A stretch of 64,000 nucleotides of DNA from Cupriavidus pauculus (GTDB lineage: Bacteria > Pseudomonadota > Gammaproteobacteria > Burkholderiales > Burkholderiaceae): positions 501,606-565,605 of the forward strand of contig NZ_PJRP01000003.1 in NCBI RefSeq assembly GCF_002858765.1. The letters are read 5' to 3'. The notes beneath the pieces are model-generated. The model had not been told where the DNA came from. It ran no database searches and saw only the letters and a program-made list of their open reading frames with translations. The position numbers and the translations under genes are program-made. Positions within the stretch are counted from its first letter, which is position 1; each line of letters opens with the position of its first letter. Shown here piece after piece: positions 57,937 to 64,000 of the stretch.

Positions 57937-57980
57937 TTGCGAGTTCGAGGCTCGACGCATATAGTTTCATACGTAACTAT
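57937..57980 (+). promoter_or_regulatory. Promoter and MarR-type operator of marR-MFS
   Basis: TTGCGA (57937-57942), a 17 bp spacer and TATAGT (57960-57965) make a good sigma-70 promoter. The inverted repeat ATAGTT-TCATACGT-AACTAT (57961-57980) overlaps its -10 box and start site, a standard arrangement for autorepression by the MarR protein. Confidence 0.7.
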
Positions 57981-57996
57981 TACCGATGAAATTAAT

Positions 57997-58494
57997 ATGT
58001 CGTTTGAACGCCGCATTGACCGTTTCTGCGCCGAGCACCCGGAAGCTCCGCGCGACCTGATCCTGGCCTCGCGTCTGCTACTGCGTTCCGCGCGGTTGCT
58101 GCGACATCACATCGAGCACGCCTTGGCGCCGTTTGAGCTGGATCTGAGCCAATACCTGGTGATCAGCATGCTGGCAATCGATGCGGGCGAGCCGACCATG
58201 CCATCGGAACTGGGCATGTCGATCGACGCCACGCGCACACAGATGACGCGGCTGATCGACGGCCTGCAAGCGCGCGGGCTGGTGCTACGCAAGACGTCGG
58301 AACACGACCGGCGCAGCCTGGAACTGACGCTGACGCCGGCCGCCCATGCGCTGCTGGAGCGTGCGGCCCCCGCCGTGCATGCCGCCTACGGCCAGGCGTG
58401 GGCGCCGCTGGGTCAGGACGGGCTGGCCACCGCCACGCGCGATCTCGCCGCGCTGCATGAGCACCTGGCTGCGCTGGAGGCAGGCCAGCCGTGA
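57997..58494 (+). CDS. MarR family repressor of the MFS pump
   Basis: A 165-residue winged-helix repressor. The core includes LSQYLVISMLAIDAGEPTMP, SIDATRTQMTRLIDGLQARG and the EHDRRSLELTLT wing. It is cotranscribed with the transporter, whose GTG overlaps its TGA stop. Helices at both ends form the dimer. It should release the operator upstream when bound by a phenolic or antibiotic ligand, raising export. An EmrR/FarR-like role is inferred from context. Confidence 0.9.
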   Translation: MSFERRIDRFCAEHPEAPRDLILASRLLLRSARLLRHHIEHALAPFELDLSQYLVISMLAIDAGEPTMPSELGMSIDATRTQMTRLIDGLQARGLVLRKTSEHDRRSLELTLTPAAHALLERAAPAVHAAYGQAWAPLGQDGLATATRDLAALHEHLAALEAGQP

Positions 58495-60068
58495 GTACGC
58501 AGGTCAGCCCCTGGCACCGCTTGCGCGCCGGCATGCGCTGGCTGCGACTGCTCAGCCATCGGCAGCGACAGACGCTGCTCATGATGCTGCTGGGCCTGAC
58601 CACGGGCGTCGAGTTTCTGGAAAACATCATGTTCGTGTTTGCGTCGAGCCATATCGTCGGCGGCATCGACGCGGACCCGCGCAGCTTCGCGCTGGTGCAG
58701 GCCGCCTATGCGGTCGGCAGCATGATGATGATTCTCAAGCAGCAATGGCTGGCGCAGCGCTTTGGCTATCGCTACTACCTGACCGGATCTCTGCTGCTGT
58801 TCATGTCCGGCACGGTCATGGCAGCCACCAGCATCGGCCTGCCGCAAATGGTCGTCGCCCGATTCATGCAGGGCGTGGGCGGCGGTGCGCTGTTCACGAG
58901 CTGCCGCATCCTGGTGAACGTGATGTTTGCACCGGCCGACCGGCCACGCGCTTCGCGCCTCTTTATGCTCGGGATTTTTGGCGCATCGGCCATGGCACCG
59001 GCGTTCGCCGCCGAGTTGGTGGAGCACGGCGTCTGGCAGGACGTGTTCTATGGCGTGCTGCCGTTCGCCGCGCTGGCGGCCCTCGGCACGTGGCTGCTGC
59101 TGCCCGACGCCGAACCACGGGCCGAGCAGGAAGGGCCGGCCCTGGGCCCGCTGCTGCTGTTCGGGGTGGCGGTCGTCGTACTGCAGGCATCAATGACCGA
59201 GGCACGCTTCGACATCTTTTCGCATCCGATGCGCGTGGGCATGGTGGCGGCGGTTGCGCTGGGCTTGCTCGGGGTGTTCCTCTGGCAGCAGTGGCATCAC
59301 GCTACGCCGGTGCTGCGCCTGCGCGCGCTGCGGCAGCCCGTGTATATGACGGGGCTGGCCATGTATTTCGTCTATTACATGATCAGCAATCTGAGCAGCT
59401 ACGTGTTTCCGATCTATGCCGAACAGGCGCTGCGCTTTCCGCTGGCCACCACCGGATGGCTCAATACGCTGGCCGCGCTGATCAGCCTGGCCGGCATCTG
59501 GATCTACCTGCGCGTGGCCCGCAGGCTCACTCACAAGAAGCCGGTGATGGTTACTGGCCTGTTGCTGATGGCGGCCGCGATGGCGTTCTTCTCGTTCATG
59601 CCGCCGGACGTTCCGCCGGCGGCGCTCGTGCCCGGATTGGTCGCCAAGGGCTTGTTCGGGGTGATGGTCATCATTCCGATTGCCGGGCTGACCTTCCGCA
59701 CGCTGAGTGGCGACGACTTTGCGCACGGCTATCGCAGCAAGAATCTGGTGCGGCAGATTGCCAGTTCGTTTGCGTCCTCGCTGGGCGCCGTGCTGCTGCA
59801 GAACCGCCAGTTCGCGGTGCATACGAGCCTGGTGCATGCCATTGGCCAGCGTCCCGCCGAAACCGAAAGCTGGATGCATGCGGCACAGTCGTTGCTGACC
59901 GCGCGCGGGTTCGATGCTGGACAAGCGCATGCCGGCGCATTGGCGCAAATGGCTGCGATAGTCGATCAACAGGCGCGGCTGATTGCCTGCGAGGATATCT
60001 ATCGATTGATTGCCGCAATTGCGCTGGTGGCTGCGGTCTTCATGCTGGTGCAACGCCGACTGGACTAG
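58491..60068 (+). CDS. MFS transporter of the DHA2 (14-helix) type
   Basis: A 525-residue drug:proton antiporter-like protein with about 14 transmembrane helices. The first loop carries VARFMQGVGGGALFTSCRIL, resembling antiporter motif C/A elements of the DHA2 group. The start is GTG 58491, overlapping the marR stop as GTGA. No EmrA-type membrane-fusion gene follows, so it may act alone or with a distant partner. The LIACEDIYRLIAAIALVAAV end helix is typical for the group. Confidence 0.88.
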   Translation: MSTQVSPWHRLRAGMRWLRLLSHRQRQTLLMMLLGLTTGVEFLENIMFVFASSHIVGGIDADPRSFALVQAAYAVGSMMMILKQQWLAQRFGYRYYLTGSLLLFMSGTVMAATSIGLPQMVVARFMQGVGGGALFTSCRILVNVMFAPADRPRASRLFMLGIFGASAMAPAFAAELVEHGVWQDVFYGVLPFAALAALGTWLLLPDAEPRAEQEGPALGPLLLFGVAVVVLQASMTEARFDIFSHPMRVGMVAAVALGLLGVFLWQQWHHATPVLRLRALRQPVYMTGLAMYFVYYMISNLSSYVFPIYAEQALRFPLATTGWLNTLAALISLAGIWIYLRVARRLTHKKPVMVTGLLLMAAAMAFFSFMPPDVPPAALVPGLVAKGLFGVMVIIPIAGLTFRTLSGDDFAHGYRSKNLVRQIASSFASSLGAVLLQNRQFAVHTSLVHAIGQRPAETESWMHAAQSLLTARGFDAGQAHAGALAQMAAIVDQQARLIACEDIYRLIAAIALVAAVFMLVQRRLD

Positions 60069-60218
60069 CCTAGCAGATGCAATGCGGAGGAGGTACTACC
60101 GGGACGCTAGCGTCAGCGCGGCAATGGCGGCGGTCATGCCATCGCGGAAAACATGCATGCCTGGGGTCGGCACGCGATTCAGTCAGGGACTGTTCGGGGA
60201 TGCTCTAGAACCCCAGTT

Positions 60219-60542
60219 TCAGAACAACGTCAGCTGGCGCATGCCAAAGCCGACCGTTTCTTCCACGCGGGCACGTGCATGCACGAGCGAACCTTCGGCG
60301 CCGGAATAGTTGCCGGCCGCCCAGTGGTAGACCACGGGCAGGTCGCCGCGATCGGACAAGCGGACTTCGCCGAGCTTGTCGCCACGGTCATTGCGGTAGT
60401 AGTGGGATCGATAGCCGCGCTCCCAGTGGGGCGGGACTTCCTTCTTGCGCCGACGGGCCGTCGCCTTTCTGGCGAGTGGCGTCAGGCGCCTCGCCAGATC
60501 GGTGCCCGGCGAGATCGGGGCGCGGTTGAAATCCAACTGCAT
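60219..60542 (-). CDS. Small basic hypothetical protein
   Basis: A 107-residue protein I do not recognise. A basic patch at 18-40 (ARRLTPLARKATARRRKKEV) precedes a folded-looking part with HWERGYRSHYYRNDRGDKLG and VVYHWAAGNYSG. The composition suggests nucleic-acid or membrane-surface binding. ATG 60542 has AAGGAAG 6 nt upstream. It lies downstream of degP on the same strand, separated by the CGTATACG palindrome array, and so may be read from that region. Confidence 0.65.
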   Translation of the reverse strand: MQLDFNRAPISPGTDLARRLTPLARKATARRRKKEVPPHWERGYRSHYYRNDRGDKLGEVRLSDRGDLPVVYHWAAGNYSGAEGSLVHARARVEETVGFGMRQLTLF

Positions 60543-60687
60543 AGACTTCCTTCTTCTGTCGATTCAGCAAGAGCTGAAATGGTGACGTGAGTCACCACAC
60601 GGTTCATGCATCGCAGTCGAGATCATACCCGTTCAAACGCGTCTTTGGGGCGTTTGTCGCCCGGAATTCCGCTTCTGGCAAGGGTTT

Positions 60688-60749
60688 GCGGGCGTATACG
60701 CGTATACGTATACGCCCGCCGCACGCCCCTCGTATACGTCTCGTACACG
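60688..60749. repeat. CGTATACG palindrome array
   Basis: The octamer CGTATACG occurs at 60693, 60701, 60707 (overlapping) and 60731, with a variant CGTACACG at 60742. The first three lie in a large inverted repeat with 13 bp arms, GCGGGCGTATACG (60688-60700) and CGTATACGCCCGC (60707-60719). There is no T-run, so it is not a standard terminator. It occupies the gap between degP and the small basic gene. Confidence 0.75.
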
Positions 60750-60784
60750 TGTTTTGCGAAGCGTAAACCGCTTGCCACCGCAGG

Positions 60785-62242
60785 TCAGCCAAGGTCGAGT
60801 GGAATGAAGATTCGCGCATCGTCGCGTTGCACCAGCAAGGCCACCTGCTTGCCCGATTTCGACACCAGCGAACGCAGTTGTTCGGCCGAGGAAATCGGCG
60901 TGCCGTTGAGCGACAGGATGACGTCGCCGGGCTGAATGCCGACACGCGCCGCCGGACCCGCCACGTCTTCGACCACGAGGCCGCCATCGATGCCACTGTC
61001 ACGCTTTTCGGCCGGCGTGAGCGGGCGCACGGCCAGACCCAGACGGCCGCCTGCTTCGCCACCGTTCTTGCCCTGGGCCACGGCGCTTTCCTTCACGGCG
61101 CCGATCTTCACGCTCAGCGTCAGCGGCTCGCCCTTGCGAATCACCTTGAGATCGGTCTTGGTGCCGGGCTGCAGGTCTGCCACGTGCTCGGGCAGATCGC
61201 CGGAATGGTCGATCGCGTCATTGCCAAGCTGCACGATCACGTCGCCAGGCTTCAGACCGCCCTGTGCGGCCGGGCTGTCCGGTTCCACCGAATTCACCAG
61301 CGCACCCGCCGGCTTCGGCAGCTTGAACGATTGCGCCAGCGCCTGGTTGACTTCCTGCACCGAGATGCCAAGGCGCCCACGCGTGACCTTTCCATGCGCC
61401 ACGAGTTGCTGCTCAACCTTCTTCGCCACGTCGATCGGAATCGCGAACGACAGGCCCTGATAGCCGCCAGTCTGGCTGTAGATCTGCGAATTGATGCCGA
61501 TGACCTCGCCGCGCTGGTTGAACAGCGGGCCGCCCGAGTTGCCCGGGTTCACGGCCACATCGGTCTGGATGAACGGCACATAGGTGTCATCGGGCAGTGA
61601 CCGCGACTTGGCGCTGACGATGCCGGCCGTGACCGTGTTCTCGAAGCCATAGGGCGAACCAATCGCCAGCACGGGTTCGCCGACACGAATCTTCGACGGA
61701 TCGCCCAGTCGTACGGTGGGCAGGTCCTTGGCATCGATGCGAATCACCGCGATATCGCTCTGCGGATCACTGCCCAGCACCTTGGCCTTGAATTCGCGGC
61801 GGTCGGTCAGCTTGACGGTGACCTCCGTGGCGTTGTCGACCACGTGCGCATTGGTCAGGATCAGGCCGTCGGGGCTGACGATGAAGCCCGAGCCCAGCCC
61901 CTTTACAAGCTGCGGCTGCTGGCTCTGCGGGCCCTGGAATTGCGGGCCGAAGCGCTTGAAGAACTGGAACAGCGGATCGTCCGGGTCCATGCCCGACGGC
62001 ACTTGCGCCGAGGTTCGCTGCGCGCGGGCGGTCACACTGATGTTGACCACAGCGGGGCCATACTGATCGACGATGCCTGAAAAATCGGTCGGGGTTGCCA
62101 CGGCGACAGCGGTAGCCACGGCCGGTATCGGCGCTGCATAGCCGGGCGTGATCGCGTCCTTCTGGAGATAGGCGTATCCGCCGGCCAGGGCAGCAAGCGC
62201 GGCAACACCGACTGCGGAACGGGCAAGAGTCTGGCGAATCAT
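60785..62242 (-). CDS. Do/DegP-family periplasmic serine protease (MucD-like)
   Basis: A 485-residue HtrA protease-chaperone. A signal or anchor (VGVAALAALAGGYAYL) leads to the trypsin-like domain with His133 (TNAHVVD), Asp163 (SDIAVIRI) and Ser236 (GNSGGPLF). Two PDZ domains follow: the first with GALVNSVEPDSPAAQGGLKP, the second with LVVEDVAGPAARVGIQPGDV. It degrades or refolds damaged envelope proteins. The presence of two PDZ domains and the DegP-type loops favour MucD/DegP over DegS. It is divergent from ohrR. Confidence 0.93.
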   Translation of the reverse strand: MIRQTLARSAVGVAALAALAGGYAYLQKDAITPGYAAPIPAVATAVAVATPTDFSGIVDQYGPAVVNISVTARAQRTSAQVPSGMDPDDPLFQFFKRFGPQFQGPQSQQPQLVKGLGSGFIVSPDGLILTNAHVVDNATEVTVKLTDRREFKAKVLGSDPQSDIAVIRIDAKDLPTVRLGDPSKIRVGEPVLAIGSPYGFENTVTAGIVSAKSRSLPDDTYVPFIQTDVAVNPGNSGGPLFNQRGEVIGINSQIYSQTGGYQGLSFAIPIDVAKKVEQQLVAHGKVTRGRLGISVQEVNQALAQSFKLPKPAGALVNSVEPDSPAAQGGLKPGDVIVQLGNDAIDHSGDLPEHVADLQPGTKTDLKVIRKGEPLTLSVKIGAVKESAVAQGKNGGEAGGRLGLAVRPLTPAEKRDSGIDGGLVVEDVAGPAARVGIQPGDVILSLNGTPISSAEQLRSLVSKSGKQVALLVQRDDARIFIPLDLG

Positions 62243-62425
62243 GGTGCTTTCCTTTCTGGATGATGGACAGCGCCGAGTGTTGGCGCGACAGGGCCATCCT
62301 ATGCACCCACACTTAAACCAGACTTAAGGGTTGTACGAAGGTCGTACGGCATCAGCCTTTGATCCCCTTTGATCTGTCACGGCCGCCCCCTATTCTCTAT
62401 AGGGCCGATGTGAAATTTATATTGC

Positions 62426-62442
62426 ACACAATTTAATTGTGT
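62426..62442 (+). promoter_or_regulatory. OhrR operator
   Basis: ACACAATT-T-AATTGTGT is a perfect 8 bp inverted repeat that matches the core of known OhrR sites (TACAATT-AATTGT). It lies 14 bp before the ohrR ATG and overlaps TTGCAC (62423-62428) and GATATA (62447-62452), a plausible promoter with 18 bp spacing, although that start site would leave almost no leader. Confidence 0.75.
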
Positions 62443-62455
62443 ATAAGATATAGTC

Positions 62456-62929
62456 ATGACGACGCAAACGACGACCCCTCCGAAGACGGAAGACTGGCTG
62501 CAACTGGATCAGCAGCTCTGCTTTGCGCTGTATTCGACGTCACTGGCGATGACCAAGGTCTACAAGCCCATCCTGGGTGAGCTTGGACTTACTTATCCGC
62601 AGTATCTGGTCATGCTTGTGCTGTGGGAGCACGCCGAGGTGAGTGTTTCGGAACTGGGCGGGCGGCTGACGCTCGATTCGGGGACGTTGACACCGCTGTT
62701 GAAACGGCTGGAAGCGGTGGGATTGGTGCACCGCGGACGCGACGCCGAAGACGAACGCCGCGTGTTGGTCAGTTTGACGGATGCCGGCCGTGGCTTGCGA
62801 AGTGCCGCTGCCACCATCCCGGAAAAGTTGTTGTGCGCAATGCAGTGTTCTGTGGAAGAGATCCAGGCACTGACATCGCGACTGCATGACTTACGGTCGA
62901 CGCTGGACGAAGCGCGATCGGAAGATTGA
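62456..62929 (+). CDS. ohrR: Organic hydroperoxide sensor OhrR (MarR family)
   Basis: A 157-residue MarR-type repressor. The peroxide-sensing Cys22 lies in LDQQLCFALYST, the conserved one-Cys/two-Cys OhrR position, and the partner tyrosines and the YPQYLVMLVLW helix are in place. The wing has RDAEDERRVLVSL. An additional Cys pair near 126-130 (LLCAMQC) could form the resolving disulfide of the Xanthomonas-type OhrR. It is followed by ohr, its classical target. Confidence 0.92.
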   Translation: MTTQTTTPPKTEDWLQLDQQLCFALYSTSLAMTKVYKPILGELGLTYPQYLVMLVLWEHAEVSVSELGGRLTLDSGTLTPLLKRLEAVGLVHRGRDAEDERRVLVSLTDAGRGLRSAAATIPEKLLCAMQCSVEEIQALTSRLHDLRSTLDEARSED

Positions 62930-62992
62930 CGGCCGACTCAGTCGGCATCTTGAAACTGCTGCCCGCCCCCGGGCAAACCTAGGAGAGTGCAA

Positions 62993-63415
62993 ATGAAACT
63001 GGAAAAAGTCCTGTACACCGCCCACGCATCCGCAACCGGTGGCCGTGATGGTCGCGCCACGACGTCGGATGGCCAACTGGACGCCAAACTCGCGGTACCC
63101 AAGGAAATGGGCGGCGCCGGCAACGGCCTGAATCCGGAGCAACTGTTCGCGGCGGGTTACTCGGCCTGTTTCCTCGGCGCGATTCGCTTCGTCGCCGGCC
63201 AGCAGAAGATTACGGTGTCGCCCGACGCCAAGATCGAAGGTGCCGTTGGCATCGGCCAGATCCCGCAGGGCTTTGGTATCCAGGTGGAACTGAAAATTTC
63301 CCTGCCGGGTATGGAAAAGGAAGCCGCTCAGAAGCTGGTGGAAGCGGCTCACCAGGTTTGCCCGTACTCGAACGCCACGCGCGGCAATATCGACGTGAAC
63401 CTGATCGTGGTCTAG
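62993..63415 (+). CDS. ohr: Organic hydroperoxide resistance protein Ohr
   Basis: A 140-residue thiol peroxidase of the OsmC/Ohr family that reduces lipid and organic hydroperoxides. The peroxidatic Cys59 (AAGYSACFLGAI) and resolving Cys123 (HQVCPYSNATRGN) are both present, with the conserved catalytic Arg in the opening region. AGGAG precedes ATG 62993. It lies 63 bp after ohrR and ends at a strong terminator. Confidence 0.95.
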   Translation: MKLEKVLYTAHASATGGRDGRATTSDGQLDAKLAVPKEMGGAGNGLNPEQLFAAGYSACFLGAIRFVAGQQKITVSPDAKIEGAVGIGQIPQGFGIQVELKISLPGMEKEAAQKLVEAAHQVCPYSNATRGNIDVNLIVV

Positions 63416-63436
63416 TACAGCCCGATCGGCAAAGAA

Positions 63437-63464
63437 AACGCCGGCCATTGGCCGGCGTTTTTTA
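63437..63464 (+). terminator. Terminator of ohrR-ohr
   Basis: AACGCCGGCC/GGCCGGCGTT stem (10 bp, short ATT loop) followed by T-run; strong rho-independent terminator, with an A-run on the left that could also serve the opposite strand. Confidence 0.9.
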
Positions 63465-63507
63465 TGGCGAATCGGTGGTCGTTACACGATCGTGGCCGAT
63501 TTTGGCG

Positions 63508-63846
63508 TCATCCGTTGCCATCAGCTTGCTGCAGCGTCGCACACATTGCGCGCTTTTGCCCCGCCGTCATCCGCTTGGTCCGGATTTCCGCCTTGAGTGC
63601 TTCGGATTTATTTGGAAATACCATCCAGCCGAGTAGCCGTATTGGCTTGCGAGCGCGCGTGTATTTTGCGCCGGTACCCGCCACGTGCTGCGCGTATCTT
63701 CGCTGAACGTCAGTCGTTACACCGGTATAGATCGAATTGCCTTCGCATTCGAGCAAGTAGAGAAACCAGGCGGTATCGAAATCGGTGTTGGCATCGATGT
63801 CGACGGCAGGGCTGGCGTCGTCGGAGGCGTTTGTGTCGGCTGTCAT
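63508..63846 (-). CDS. GIY-YIG nuclease superfamily protein (UPF0213-like)
   Basis: A 112-residue single-domain GIY-YIG protein. The motif appears as WFLYLLECEGNSIYTGVTTD followed by VQRRYAQHVAGTGAKYTRAR, with the catalytic Arg and the KSEALKAEIRTKRMT helix containing the metal-binding Glu. An acidic N-terminal tail of about 30 residues precedes it. ATG 63846 is chosen over 63885. The function of these small YhbQ-like proteins is poorly known. It is the last gene before the rRNA operon end, same strand. Confidence 0.88.
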   Translation of the reverse strand: MTADTNASDDASPAVDIDANTDFDTAWFLYLLECEGNSIYTGVTTDVQRRYAQHVAGTGAKYTRARKPIRLLGWMVFPNKSEALKAEIRTKRMTAGQKRAMCATLQQADGNG

Positions 63847-63926
63847 GTCAGCGACGATGATACGCGCGCCCGACGGCATTTGCACCGACTGCAGGAGCGA
63901 TATCGTTTCGCGCGCCGCAAAAGCAA

Positions 63927-63955
63927 AACCCCCAAGCTTTTAGGGCTTGGGGGTT
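63927..63955 (-). terminator. Terminator of the rRNA operon
   Basis: Read leftwards, AACCCCCAAGC and GCTTGGGGGTT pair over 11 bp around a 7-base loop and are followed by a T-rich stretch. It lies about 13 bases past the 5S 3' end, as expected for the end of an rrn operon. Confidence 0.88.
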
Positions 63956-63967
63956 CTGGGTATAAGA

Positions 63968-64000
63968 GCCTGGCGATGACCTACTTTCACACGGGTATCC
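63968..64000 (-). rRNA. rrf: 5S rRNA, 3' end (partial)
   Basis: The minus strand of the last 33 bases reads as the conserved 3' end of beta-proteobacterial 5S rRNA, with GTGTGAAAGTAGGTCATCG and the closing GCCAGGC helix strand. The gene continues beyond the window, and the whole rrn operon presumably lies to the right, transcribed leftwards. Confidence 0.93.

Overview
The window looks like chromosomal DNA from a GC-rich betaproteobacterium of the Burkholderiaceae, most likely a Cupriavidus/Ralstonia relative. This rests on the HvrA/Bv3F-type H-NS, a Bug-family solute-binding protein, the pcaIJF layout, the style of the Flp/Tad locus, and the 3' end of a 5S rRNA at the right edge. The genus is inferred from sequence style; no database search was done.

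Left part (1-16 kb): hns, galE, a tyrosine-recombinase-like protein that has lost most catalytic residues, a nitronate monooxygenase behind two LacI-type palindromes, a padR regulator, a small gene behind a consensus sigma-54 promoter, a Bug protein with an SDR dehydrogenase, the pcaI-pcaJ-pcaF operon for the last steps of the beta-ketoadipate pathway (with PcaR-like sites upstream), and sbcDC.

Tad/surface region (15-33 kb): a minus-strand locus runs flp - tadE-like - cpaB - cpaC - cpaE - cpaF - tadB - tadC - tadD - DUF3613-like gene - tadG-like - sigma-54 activator. No prepilin peptidase is present. The flp leader carries a hairpin followed by a boxA-like element, as in rRNA operon leaders. 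Beyond flp are two divergent paralogous Gly/Val-rich lipoprotein genes. Each has a near-identical sigma-54 promoter and a GTTACG palindrome centred about 145 bp upstream of it. The right-hand lipoprotein gene is followed by a TpsB/FhaC-type outer-membrane transporter gene with no recognisable TpsA partner. I infer one programme in which the bEBP at the end of the tad operon drives the lipoproteins and the transporter.

Middle (33-42 kb): dodecin, a secreted phospholipase D-like nuclease, a dienelactone hydrolase, a glycine-zipper lipoprotein, MarR, YggT, a small exported protein with 14-residue repeats, divergent LysR and IclR (PcaR-like) regulators, and a SorAB-type sulfite dehydrogenase pair.

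Catabolic island (42-51 kb): two [2Fe-2S] ferredoxins, a small unknown protein and a permease on one strand. On the other strand are an ornithine cyclodeaminase-like enzyme, a CADD-like haem-oxygenase-fold diiron oxygenase, an aldehyde dehydrogenase, a GlcG/HbpS-like protein, a ferredoxin-FAD-NAD(P)H reductase and a GntR/FCD regulator. TGTATAC-type palindromes recur in its promoters. The substrate is unknown to me and this is the best candidate for an undescribed pathway.

Right part (51-64 kb): a decayed AraC/histidine-kinase composite, a PhyH-family dioxygenase, a MoxR-DUF58-transglutaminase operon, marR-MFS, DegP/MucD with an unusual CGTATACG palindrome array beyond its 3' end, ohrR-ohr with a classical OhrR operator, a GIY-YIG protein, and the terminator and 3' end of an rRNA operon transcribed leftwards.
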